NCBI GenBank assembly: GCA_002344005.1 | Contig: DDTD01000005.1 | Location: forward strand, 34,643-98,642 | Direction: 5' to 3' | DNA: 64,000 nt | Origin: Ignavibacteria bacterium UBA2373 | GTDB taxonomy: Bacteria > Bacteroidota > Ignavibacteria > Kapaibacteriales > UBA961 | In this document: one piece after another, positions 19,027-27,935 of the stretch | Layout: the number at the start of each line of letters is the position of its first letter | How positions within the stretch are numbered: the first letter of the stretch is position 1 | The notes under the pieces: model-generated | Seen by the model: only the letters and a program-made list of their open reading frames with translations | Told to the model about the DNA's origin: nothing | Databases searched by the model: none | Translations under genes and position numbers: made by a program

Positions 19027-19653
19027 TTAAAAATGTTGTGAAAAAATTTGAGCACATTGTGCCATGACTTCCTCAAAATCAACAGAATCAATTACTTCCT
19101 TTTGAATTGATGTAACACTCTTTTCTTTGATACCGCATGGAACAATCAAGTCAAACTCGCTAAGATTATTGCAAACATTGAGTGCAAAACCATGAGAAAC
19201 CACCCATCGTGAACAATGAATACCTATGGCACATAGTTTTTTTTCTTCATGAGTCCATACTCCGGTCAAGCCATCTATTCTTTTTGCCGATATGCCATGC
19301 TTCGCGACAAGTTCAATAATGCATTGCTCAATCTCACGTAAAAACCAATGGAGGTCTTCCTTGTAATCACTTAAGCGAAAAATGGGGTAGCCGACCAATT
19401 GCCAAGGGTTGTGCAATGTCACATCACCACCGCGATTGATTGGAATCACCTCAATATGTTTGGACTCCATCTCGCTTCTATCACCAATGACATTGGCATC
19501 ACTGCCATTGCGCCCCATTGTAACCACTGTCGGATGATGACAGAATACTAATGTATTCGGCGCATCACCGGATTGTACGCGCTTGACAAGTTCATGTTGT
19601 TTCTGCCAAGCACTACGGTATTCTATCAGACCCCAATGTTCAATCGCTATCAT
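19027..19653 (-). CDS. lipB: Lipoyl(octanoyl) transferase
   Basis: LipB moves octanoate from ACP to the lipoyl domains of 2-oxoacid dehydrogenases and the glycine cleavage H protein, the first step of endogenous lipoate synthesis. The 208 residues match the family. Motifs: INRGGDVTLHNPWQLVGYPI (72-91), KKLCAIGI with the catalytic Lys139, HGFALNV (154-160) and VPCGI with the acyl-accepting Cys173. No lipA is adjacent. It is divergent from the agmatinase gene with 131 bp between starts. Confidence 0.93.
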   Translation of the reverse strand: MIAIEHWGLIEYRSAWQKQHELVKRVQSGDAPNTLVFCHHPTVVTMGRNGSDANVIGDRSEMESKHIEVIPINRGGDVTLHNPWQLVGYPIFRLSDYKEDLHWFLREIEQCIIELVAKHGISAKRIDGLTGVWTHEEKKLCAIGIHCSRWVVSHGFALNVCNNLSEFDLIVPCGIKEKSVTSIQKEVIDSVDFEEVMAQCAQIFSQHF

Positions 19654-19741
19654 GAATGCTCGCTGTAGTTAATCATGTACCGGATATTATCATTACAAGA
19701 CAGAATGTATCTCATTTTTTCTCGTAAATGTGGAATGGACG

Positions 19742-19749
19742 TATATTTG
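19742..19749 (+). promoter_or_regulatory. Promoter -7 box (TATATTTG) for agmatinase gene
   Basis: TATATTTG fits TAnnTTTG and lies 35 bp before the preferred start at 19785. A T-rich stretch at about 19715-19720 could serve as the -33 element. Its position supports the downstream start, because the alternative ATG at 19728 would precede the transcription start. Confidence 0.45.
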
Positions 19750-19784
19750 CATCCATATCTGATAACATACATTTCATAATACTT

Positions 19785-20699
19785 ATGCAAACGCTTTCCT
19801 CTGAAAATAATTTTCTTGCCATTGACACACATTGCACCCTTGATGAAGCTGCCATTGCCATTGTTTCTGCTCCCTATGAACATACTGTCAGTTATGGTGG
19901 AGGCACTCGTTTGGGACCACAAGGTATTCTTGAAGCGAGTGCTTTTGTCGAATTTTATGATGATGAATTTGATAAAGAACTTTGTTTTGAAAAAGGTATA
20001 GCTACTATTGTTCCCATAGATTTTAATGAGCGTGTGGATAAAGATGCTCTCGACCAGATAGAATCACAGGTACGTAGTCTATTGGCAAAGAAAAAATTCG
20101 TGGTTACTCTTGGCGGAGAACATACTATCTCCACAGCTCCTATAAAAGCACATTATGATTTTTTTCCTTCAATGAGCATATTGCACTTTGATGCCCATTC
20201 TGATTTACGTGACACATATCATGACACGCCTTTCAGTCATGCATGTTTTATGGCACGTGTGGCGGAATTTTTCCCCACAGAGCGTATTGTCCAAGTGGGG
20301 ATTCGTGCTCAGTGCAAAGAAGAAGCAGAATTTATTACACAAAAAGGTATCAAGACGCTGTACGCTTCTGCAATTCGGCGTGGACTGTGGGGACAAAACT
20401 GGCAAGAACAAGTCGTTTCCTTTCTCTCAGATGAAGTCTATATTACTTTTGATGTTGATTATTTCGATCCCGCTATTATGCCGGCAACTGGCACTCCTGA
20501 GCCGGATGGCTTTCTCTATGCCGAAACTTTAGAGATATTTCGAAAACTACGTCGTACAGGAAAAAAAATTATCGGGTTTGATGTGGTCGAACTTGCGCCA
20601 TCGGAGACAGCACCTCATGCAGCATTAACAACAGCAAGATTAATCTATAAATTGTTAAATATTGCATTTGCTGAACCCAAAGATATTCATATCGGTTAA
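19785..20699 (+). CDS. speB: Agmatinase (ureohydrolase family)
   Basis: A binuclear manganese hydrolase expected to convert agmatine to putrescine and urea. From the ATG at 19785 the protein has 304 residues, as usual. Metal-ligand motifs are GGEHTIS, HFDAHSDLRDTY and TFDVDYFDPAIMPATGTPEPDG, the last with the DxDxxDP pattern. These motifs are shared by arginase, agmatinase and formimidoylglutamase; the length and PATGTPEPDGF favour agmatinase but substrate is not certain. A start at 19728 would lie before the promoter box. The next gene begins 44 bp downstream. Confidence 0.85.
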   Translation: MQTLSSENNFLAIDTHCTLDEAAIAIVSAPYEHTVSYGGGTRLGPQGILEASAFVEFYDDEFDKELCFEKGIATIVPIDFNERVDKDALDQIESQVRSLLAKKKFVVTLGGEHTISTAPIKAHYDFFPSMSILHFDAHSDLRDTYHDTPFSHACFMARVAEFFPTERIVQVGIRAQCKEEAEFITQKGIKTLYASAIRRGLWGQNWQEQVVSFLSDEVYITFDVDYFDPAIMPATGTPEPDGFLYAETLEIFRKLRRTGKKIIGFDVVELAPSETAPHAALTTARLIYKLLNIAFAEPKDIHIG

Positions 20700-20743
20700 A
20701 TATTCTACATGTTTTTTCTATTTTCTGTAAGTAAGGTACACTT

Positions 20744-22885
20744 ATGAAAAAGCTTTTACTTTTTTTACCATTATTTTTTATGGCTTTTCCTGTTTTTTCA
20801 CAGGATCCTGTACCGGCACCGGGTCCAAAAGATGTTGCATTTTTATGTGATATTCGCGTTATGGATACAGACCAGCCGAGCATTGATTTTTCATGGAAAA
20901 AAGACAGATTTGCAGCAGAGTATGAAATATACCGTCGCCGGCTCGACCAAAGCAATGATGTGTGGGAATTATTAACAACCCTTGATTCAAGCGCATCATC
21001 CTATAAAGACCGTGCAATTGCTGCCGGTGTCGGATATGAATATCAATTAATGAAAAAATGTGAGCGACCGGATATTTCAATGTCTTATATCGGTACTGCC
21101 TATTTTGCAACAGGGATAGGTGTACCGCCGCGGAGTGTAAGAGGAAAATCAGTGCTTGTTCTTATTGACGATAAAGTACAACCTTTGCTCACGGATGAAA
21201 TAAATCAATGGCAGGTAAATGTCCAAAAAGAAGGATGGAATGTTATTATTGTCCCAATGCCCAGAACAGAAAAATTTGATAAAGATGCTGTGTTGGCAGT
21301 AAAAGCAAAAATCCTTCAAGAAGCAAAAATCCATAATACTATTACTACGGTGATGCTAGTGGGAAGAATTGCTGTTCCATACTCCGGTAATATCCGCCCT
21401 GATGGTCATCCCGACCACACAGGAGCATGGCCTGCTGATGTATTTTATGCTGATACCAATGGAAAATGGACAGATGCCACAATTAATACCGATAATAATC
21501 CGGCAGGGCAACAGCCAACGCGTGAACAAAATAGGAATATACCGAATGATGGTAAATTTGATCAATCATCATTGCCATCTGATATAGATTTAGCGGTAGG
21601 AAGAATTGATTTTTATGATTTACCGGTATTCTTCAACAAAGACAAACATGCTACTATGTTTGACTCGGAAATACAATTATTAAAACGATATTTCAAAAAA
21701 AATCATGATTTTCGCACGGGCACTTTCGTTCCTAATCGTAGAGGTTTAATTGATGATAATTTTGGCAGTTATGGCGAATATTTTGCTGTTACGGCATGGA
21801 GTGGATTTTCAGCATTAACGGGTACGGCAAATGTATCTGCTCTCAAATGGTATCCTACACTCACGACTGATGATTATTTATTCGCTTATGGTTGCGGTGC
21901 TGGTAATTACACCAGTGTTGGCGGCGTGTCAAATCTTCTTGGTTTTTCCGTGAATAAAACCAATGCTGTTCATACAATGCTTTTCGGCAGTTACCTTGGC
22001 GATTGGGATTCTCAAGATAATGTGTTGCGAGGCAGTTTGGGCAGTGAAGGAATGAATTTAACAACATGTTGGTCGGGCAGACCGCATTGGTTTCATCATA
22101 AAATGGCAGTAGGTTATACTATCGGTGAAAATGCAGTTGTTTCAATAAATAATCAACCCGGTGAAGTTGGTTATGTGTCAAGTGTTATTGTGAATAATAC
22201 CTATCCCAATGGTGTGATTCTTACTGCCGGTGTGCGCGGTGTACATAATGCCTTATTAGGTGACCCGACTTTGCAAATGGAGCAAAATGTGAACGGTTCG
22301 TCCTTAACTCCGCCCCAACCACCAAAAAATCTTATTATTGAAAGTTTACCAACCCATAAAGCATTACGCTGGGATAAATCCGCTGATGCTGAAGGATATA
22401 TAATTTATCGTACTTCATCTACATTACCCAAAGCCTCATTTTCACTTATTACCTCTGTGCCTGTAAAGGAAAATTTTTATAATGATTCCGTTACCGATAA
22501 TAAATCATATCGTTATTCTGTGCAAGCAATTAAAAAGAAAGTGTCCGATAAAGCCATATATTTCCTCGGAAGCGATACAGTTATGAAGCGTGCAACAATA
22601 ACAAGTGTTGATGACAGAATATCGGAAATTGAACCATTAACCATAGTGCCTAATCCTGCACGCACTTTTACAGATATTGATTGTAGAATGATGAAACAAC
22701 CATTTACAATACATATCGTAAATTCTGCCGGAGAATTAGTAAAAATTATTGAAAAAAATGCTCCCGAAATTGTGCGGTGGAATCTTGTTGATGATTGTCA
22801 CACTACTATGAGTTCGGGTAATTATTATATTCACATTCGCAGTGGTGCATCATCATATTCGCGAATGATAAGTATTGTACAGTAA
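20744..22885 (+). CDS. Secreted C25-like protein with T9SS type A sorting domain
   Basis: A 713-residue exported protein. It has a signal peptide ending near PVFSQ and a fibronectin type III-like domain (about 35-120, with AEYEIYRR and YEYQLM). A central region of about 400 residues resembles the gingipain C25 fold: VMLVGRIAVPYS, WPADVFYAD and DLAVGRIDF. A second FnIII-like domain lies at about 530-615, and a T9SS type A C-terminal domain starts at IVPNPARTF (about 635). At the place of the C25 His-Gly motif it reads AYGCGAGNY (Cys384), and the expected nucleophile region reads FGSYLGDWD, so neither catalytic residue is obvious. It is a likely cargo of the PorU/PorV system. Function unknown. 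Confidence 0.7.
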   Translation: MKKLLLFLPLFFMAFPVFSQDPVPAPGPKDVAFLCDIRVMDTDQPSIDFSWKKDRFAAEYEIYRRRLDQSNDVWELLTTLDSSASSYKDRAIAAGVGYEYQLMKKCERPDISMSYIGTAYFATGIGVPPRSVRGKSVLVLIDDKVQPLLTDEINQWQVNVQKEGWNVIIVPMPRTEKFDKDAVLAVKAKILQEAKIHNTITTVMLVGRIAVPYSGNIRPDGHPDHTGAWPADVFYADTNGKWTDATINTDNNPAGQQPTREQNRNIPNDGKFDQSSLPSDIDLAVGRIDFYDLPVFFNKDKHATMFDSEIQLLKRYFKKNHDFRTGTFVPNRRGLIDDNFGSYGEYFAVTAWSGFSALTGTANVSALKWYPTLTTDDYLFAYGCGAGNYTSVGGVSNLLGFSVNKTNAVHTMLFGSYLGDWDSQDNVLRGSLGSEGMNLTTCWSGRPHWFHHKMAVGYTIGENAVVSINNQPGEVGYVSSVIVNNTYPNGVILTAGVRGVHNALLGDPTLQMEQNVNGSSLTPPQPPKNLIIESLPTHKALRWDKSADAEGYIIYRTSSTLPKASFSLITSVPVKENFYNDSVTDNKSYRYSVQAIKKKVSDKAIYFLGSDTVMKRATITSVDDRISEIEPLTIVPNPARTFTDIDCRMMKQPFTIHIVNSAGELVKIIEKNAPEIVRWNLVDDCHTTMSSGNYYIHIRSGASSYSRMISIVQ

Positions 22886-22916
22886 ATGTATTTTTATTCT
22901 CATTGCCCCGCATTAT

Positions 22917-23717
22917 ATGAAACCATTCCCACACATTATGGGTATTGTGAATGTCACCCCCGATTCATTTTCTGACGGTGGTGAGACATTTACTCCCGAG
23001 CATGCTATTGCTCATGCTTTACAGTTAATAGATGAAGGAGCTGATATTCTTGATATTGGCGGAGAAAGTTCGCGACCGGGAGCAGATTCGGTTCATGCTG
23101 AAGAAGAATTACGACGTGTTATTCCTATTATTGAAGCCATACGAAAGCATAATCCCACTATCCCGATTTCTATTGATACCATTAAATATTCGGTTGCGGA
23201 AGCTGCTCTCCAAGCAGGAGCAACCATCATTAATGATATAAGCGGTTTGGAATATGATGTGCGATTGGCAAAATTAGCAGAACAATATTCTGCAACACTA
23301 ATTCTGATGCACATGAAAGGGACGCCAAAATCTATGCAAGACAATCCCACCTATAAAAATGTCCTCAACGAAGTTATGCAAAACTTGCGCGATAAAATTC
23401 GTTTGGCAAAATCATTCGGTGTCAAAAAGATAATGGCAGATGTGGGCATAGGTTTCGGGAAAACTGCCGAACATAATTGGACATTATTACAACAACATCA
23501 TCGCTTTGCGGAACTTCAAGTGCCAATGCTTTTGGGTATTTCTCGCAAATCATTCTTGGGGGCTGCATTGGGCTATAATAATCCGAAAGATCGTGACATG
23601 GCAACGGCTTTGCTTCATGCTTTGTTGTTGAATACGAATGTAGATACTATCAGAGTGCATAATGTCAAATTACTCTCCGATTTGAAAATTCTTTATCAAC
23701 GTTTTCATGATATTTGA
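22917..23717 (+). CDS. folP: Dihydropteroate synthase
   Basis: FolP condenses p-aminobenzoate with 6-hydroxymethyl-dihydropterin diphosphate in folate synthesis. It is a TIM barrel of about 266 residues from the start at 22917. Signature motifs are GIVNVTPDSFSDGG, DIGGESSRPGA, ISIDTIKYSVAEAAL, IINDISG, LMHMKGTP and LGISRKSFLG. I prefer 22917 to an in-frame ATG at 22875 because the latter lies inside the upstream gene and adds 14 unconserved residues. The short spacing to the upstream gene suggests co-transcription without functional link. Confidence 0.93.
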   Translation: MKPFPHIMGIVNVTPDSFSDGGETFTPEHAIAHALQLIDEGADILDIGGESSRPGADSVHAEEELRRVIPIIEAIRKHNPTIPISIDTIKYSVAEAALQAGATIINDISGLEYDVRLAKLAEQYSATLILMHMKGTPKSMQDNPTYKNVLNEVMQNLRDKIRLAKSFGVKKIMADVGIGFGKTAEHNWTLLQQHHRFAELQVPMLLGISRKSFLGAALGYNNPKDRDMATALLHALLLNTNVDTIRVHNVKLLSDLKILYQRFHDI

Positions 23718-23905
23718 TTGCGGATAATTTTTAAACACAGTTGATTTATGAGTAATTTACACTTACACATACATGTATTGCTTAAAATCAACGGTGCGTG
23801 ATATATCTTCGATGCATAATTCATAAAGTAAGAAAATTTTCTTATCCCTTCCATGAGAGCTACTATAATTTTTTTTGAACACATCATTTTAAGAATAGAT
23901 TTTTT

Positions 23906-25735
23906 ATGAAAAAGGTTATTTCCGTATTTCTTTTGCTTGCTGTAATGTTATCATGCCAAACGCTGTTCTCACAGTCGGATGCTTCGGTACATTATACGGT
24001 TGATTTGAATAATACAGCAGATGATATTGTACGAGTTAGTTTGCATATACCCGCATTATCGAAAAACGATACTATGTTAATATTTGCTGCATCCGCACCC
24101 GGAACATATGACCGTCTGAATTTTGGTCAATATGTGCAAAGTGTGACTGTATATGATGCGCAAGAAAAAGCAACAATAGCACAACGCAGCTCAACCAATA
24201 CATTTACATTGGAAAATCCCACGACCATTCGTCGCATTGACTATATGCTCATTGATACATGGGATGATAAAACTGAAAATAGAAAAAGACTTTTTAATCC
24301 GGGTGGAACTAATTTTCAAAAAGATACTTGCTTTGTGTTGAATTATTTTGCCGTCTGCGCTTATCTGCCTTCTTTCAAAAAATCTCCAATGAAGGTAACT
24401 GTTCTCAGACCACAGAATTTGCGTGGGGCTTCTGCTTTACCGCTCATACGGCAAACCGCAACGGAAGATATATATCAAGCCGAAGATTATGACCATCTTG
24501 CCGATAATCCCGCACTGTATGCCACCTCCTTAGACACCGTACAATTAACCATACGTGATGCTAAAGTCACAGTTGCCGTCTATTCAGAAAAGGGAAAAAT
24601 CAAAGCATCACAAATTGCAGGAACTATTAAACCCGTTATCTCGGCAAATGCTGATTTCTTGGGAAAAATGCCTGTTTCCTATTATTCCTTTTTATTTGTG
24701 TTGGGTGCTTCACCTCAGAATAGCGGCGATGGTAATTATGGCGCACTCGAACATTCATATTCATCATTGTATTATTTGCCCGAATCGGATAATTATACAA
24801 ATATTGAAAATATGATAAGCCATACGGCTTCGCATGAATTTCTCCATATTAAAATCCCTCTCCATTTGCACAGTAAAGAAATTGACGATTTCAATTTTCT
24901 TAACCCCAAAATGTCAAAACATCTATGGCTATATGAAGGTGTAACGGAATACTTTGCTCATCTGTCACAAATTCCGCTCTCAGGCGAAGAAGCATTTATG
25001 AAGCAAATGCGCCAAAAAATTCAACAAATGCAATTTTTTAAGAAAAAAGTCGGATTAACGGAACTTGCCATTAATGTTATGGAGCCGGAAATGCAAGAAG
25101 TGTATCCGATGATTTATGATCGCGGGGCTTTAATTGCCATGATGTTCGATATCCGTTTGCGTGAACTCACCAATGGCACAAAAACACTCCCTTGGTTGGT
25201 TGATACATTATCCTCACTGTATGGCAAAAATAAACCATTTGATGACAATGAATTATTCCCTAAAATTATCTCAATAACAGCACCGGAAATGCAACAATTT
25301 ATTGATACATTTATTGTTGGTGCGCCGACATTGCCCTTGCGTGAGTATTTAGGAAAAATAGGATATGATTATGAAGAACAGCGCAGTGTGCAAGGATATA
25401 AATTTGAGGATATTACTGTAAGATTTGTGTCAGCGTCGGAGATATTGCTCGTCCCCAAATCGCCGGAAAATTCTTTCAAAGCACAAGAAGGTGATATTAT
25501 TGTCAATGTGGACAATGAGACTTTAAGCCCGGAATCTCTCGGTAAGACTATTGGAAAAATTATGCGTCCCAAATCTGATGCAGAAGTAAAAATTACGGTC
25601 AAACGCGGTGACAGCAACGTCACATTGCAAGCGAAGCCCATATCTGCAATGGTCACAGAAAATCATGCTCTTGCAAAAAAAACTGCGATGACACCATCAG
25701 AGCAGAAAATGTATTCTCAACTTTTTCATAAATAA
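23906..25735 (+). CDS. M61 family (glycyl aminopeptidase-like) metallopeptidase with PDZ domain
   Basis: A 609-residue exported zinc peptidase. The N-terminal signal peptide ends around LFSQS; a Cys at 17 (MLSCQ) leaves a lipoprotein possibility. An N-terminal beta domain (30-200) is followed by the catalytic domain with HEFLH (about 311-315) and the downstream glutamate in LWLYEGVTEYFAH, as in M61 enzymes. A PDZ-like C-terminal part (about 505-585) contains AQEGDIIVNVDNETL. M61 enzymes release N-terminal Gly/Ala residues or act as periplasmic peptidases. It is on the same strand as the downstream symporter, 28 bp away, so possibly peptide hydrolysis and uptake are coupled, which is inference. 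Confidence 0.88.
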   Translation: MKKVISVFLLLAVMLSCQTLFSQSDASVHYTVDLNNTADDIVRVSLHIPALSKNDTMLIFAASAPGTYDRLNFGQYVQSVTVYDAQEKATIAQRSSTNTFTLENPTTIRRIDYMLIDTWDDKTENRKRLFNPGGTNFQKDTCFVLNYFAVCAYLPSFKKSPMKVTVLRPQNLRGASALPLIRQTATEDIYQAEDYDHLADNPALYATSLDTVQLTIRDAKVTVAVYSEKGKIKASQIAGTIKPVISANADFLGKMPVSYYSFLFVLGASPQNSGDGNYGALEHSYSSLYYLPESDNYTNIENMISHTASHEFLHIKIPLHLHSKEIDDFNFLNPKMSKHLWLYEGVTEYFAHLSQIPLSGEEAFMKQMRQKIQQMQFFKKKVGLTELAINVMEPEMQEVYPMIYDRGALIAMMFDIRLRELTNGTKTLPWLVDTLSSLYGKNKPFDDNELFPKIISITAPEMQQFIDTFIVGAPTLPLREYLGKIGYDYEEQRSVQGYKFEDITVRFVSASEILLVPKSPENSFKAQEGDIIVNVDNETLSPESLGKTIGKIMRPKSDAEVKITVKRGDSNVTLQAKPISAMVTENHALAKKTAMTPSEQKMYSQLFHK

Positions 25736-25763
25736 TTTTCTTTAGTATTCTTTCGGTGAAAGT

Positions 25764-27116
25764 ATGGGAACAATGAATGTACAAAAAAAAGCATGGTGGC
25801 ATCTGTCATTAACAACGCAAATATTACTTGGTTTGGTCATTGGCGGTGTTTTTGGATGGTTGTTTCCACACTATGCCGTTGAAATATCATGGATGCGTGA
25901 TGTATTTCTCAATATGATTAAATCCATTATTGCGCCATTAGTTTTTTCCACTATTGTTGTTGGCATAGCCGGCGGCGGTGAATTAAAAGCCATTGGTCGT
26001 TTAGGCGGAAAATCCATACTGTATTTTGAAATTGTCACCACCATTGCTTTATTTGTCGGTTTATTGGTGGTAAATATTACGCAGCCGGGAGCAGGAATTG
26101 TTCTTAATGCAGCCACCGATACGGGAGCAATTGCTAAAATAGGTGAGTCACATCCCAAAACACTGATTGAAACCATTGTCCATATATTTCCTTCGAGTCT
26201 TATAGAATCTATGGCACGCGGAGATGTATTGCAAATTGTGGCATTTTCCGTATTATTTGGCATGGCGGTTTCTGCGGTCGGAGAAAAAGGAAAACCTATT
26301 CTTAAATGGTGTGAATCTTTATCGCAAGTGATGTTCAAATTTACGGGCTATGTGATGAATGTTGCGCCTCTGGGTGTGGGAGCTGCAATGGCTGCAACCA
26401 TCGGTCATCAGGGCTTGGATGTCTTACGTAATCTGGGTATGCTTATTGGTTCTTTGTATATTGCTTTACTTCTTTTTGTAGTTTTTGTTCTCGGTGCCGT
26501 TGCGATTATTGCGCGTGTTCCCTTACGGAAATTCCTTCATGCCGTGCGCGAACCATTTACCATTGCTTTTGTGACAACGAGCAGTGAATCGGCATTGCCC
26601 AAAGCGATGGAAGTGATGCACCGATTGGGAGTGCCGCGCCATATTGTGGGCTTTGTGATGCCGACGGGATATAGCTTTAATCTTGACGGTACGACATTAT
26701 ATTTGGCAATGGCTTCTGTTTTTGTGATGCAGGCGGTGGAATCAACCATACCCGGATTTCATTTTGGCATAGGTCAACAAATAGGCATGATGATAGCGCT
26801 GATGATAACGTCCAAAGGTGTGGCTGCTGTACCAAGAGCATCCTTAGTGATATTACTTGCCACATTGTCGTCATTTTTACCGCCGGAGCATAGTGCTTTT
26901 GGTGCAATTGGTGTGGCAATAATATTTGGCGTAGATGAATTAATGGATATGGCGCGAACAAGTGTCAATTTATTGGGGAATTGTTTGGCATGTGTGGTTA
27001 TGGCACGATGGGAAGGTGTTTTCGATGATGACAGAGCGGCATTATTCGGCACACCCGAAGAACATCATTTGGAAACTGCTGTCGGCGAACCCGCCTTTGC
27101 CGAAGCCGATGATTAG
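25764..27116 (+). CDS. Dicarboxylate/amino acid:cation symporter (DAACS)
   Basis: A 450-residue sodium- or proton-coupled transporter of the GltP/DctA family. It has eight or so membrane helices and the two hairpin-loop motifs: TTSSESALPKAMEVM (HP1 serine-rich loop) and MPTGYSFNLDGTTLYLAM (TM7 with the NMDGT-like cation site). Near the C-terminus, DELMDMARTSVNLLGN carries the aspartate that contacts the substrate amino group in glutamate/aspartate carriers. That favours an amino acid substrate, but this is not decisive. It is placed 28 bp after the M61 peptidase. Confidence 0.9.
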   Translation: MGTMNVQKKAWWHLSLTTQILLGLVIGGVFGWLFPHYAVEISWMRDVFLNMIKSIIAPLVFSTIVVGIAGGGELKAIGRLGGKSILYFEIVTTIALFVGLLVVNITQPGAGIVLNAATDTGAIAKIGESHPKTLIETIVHIFPSSLIESMARGDVLQIVAFSVLFGMAVSAVGEKGKPILKWCESLSQVMFKFTGYVMNVAPLGVGAAMAATIGHQGLDVLRNLGMLIGSLYIALLLFVVFVLGAVAIIARVPLRKFLHAVREPFTIAFVTTSSESALPKAMEVMHRLGVPRHIVGFVMPTGYSFNLDGTTLYLAMASVFVMQAVESTIPGFHFGIGQQIGMMIALMITSKGVAAVPRASLVILLATLSSFLPPEHSAFGAIGVAIIFGVDELMDMARTSVNLLGNCLACVVMARWEGVFDDDRAALFGTPEEHHLETAVGEPAFAEADD

Positions 27117-27262
27117 CAAATCGCGTATCATACTATAAATACAAAATAAAGCAATATCATAATACGCACTACTGCTACCATTGAGAGAAGGGGACACATA
27201 TCAAACTTACCAATATTTGAATATAGAGCAAGTACTTTTTAATTATAAATATCAAGAAGTTT

Positions 27263-27904
27263 TCACACGATTTTCTTTTCTATTGCTTTTGCGACAGCTT
27301 CGATACCATTTTTCACATGAAGTTTTTCATAAATATGACTTATATGTGAGTTTACAGTCGGATATGAAATAAAACATTTTTCACTTATTTTTCTATAGCT
27401 GTATCCTTGTACTAAAAGTGTGAGAATTTCCTGTTCGCGTTTCGTAAGATTAAATTCATTCTCTTGTTGTTGTGGCTTCTGTGAATGAAAAAGATGCAAC
27501 ACTTGTTTAGCAACAGACGGTGACATTGGGGCACCGCCTTCCATTGCCTCAAAAATGGATTCAATTAACTTTTGAGGAGTAGCTTTTTTAAGAATATAGC
27601 CGTCTGCACCCGCCATAATGGCATCAAAAATTTTTTTATCATCTTCGAATACGGTCTGCATCAATATAATCACTTGGGGAAATGATTGCTTGATAAGACG
27701 CACACCATCTATACCATTAACATACGGCATATCAATATCCATCAAGACAATGTCAGGAATATTATGACCAATAATCTCTACGACATCGGTACAATCATTA
27801 TATGCGCCGATACATTGCAGACCTTCGGTAGCATTGATTAGCATCTCAAGTAATTCTCTGCGCGGCTTATTGTCATCAAAAATAACGGTAGTAATTGTTT
27901 CCAT
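27263..27904 (-). CDS. NarL/LuxR-type response regulator
   Basis: A 213-residue two-component regulator. The receiver domain (1-120) has the acidic pair near DDNKP, phospho-acceptor Asp56 in LMDIDMP, and the lysine in YILKKATP. A LuxR-type helix-turn-helix (about 150-210) contains LTKREQEILTLLVQGYSYRKIS and PTVNSHISHIYEKL. It is 31 bp downstream of the large histidine kinase on the same strand and is its obvious partner. Target genes are unknown; the neighbouring divergent T9SS protein gene is one candidate. Confidence 0.92.
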   Translation of the reverse strand: METITTVIFDDNKPRRELLEMLINATEGLQCIGAYNDCTDVVEIIGHNIPDIVLMDIDMPYVNGIDGVRLIKQSFPQVIILMQTVFEDDKKIFDAIMAGADGYILKKATPQKLIESIFEAMEGGAPMSPSVAKQVLHLFHSQKPQQQENEFNLTKREQEILTLLVQGYSYRKISEKCFISYPTVNSHISHIYEKLHVKNGIEAVAKAIEKKIV

Positions 27905-27935
27905 GGTGAAGTAATGTAAAAATAATATAGTTCAG

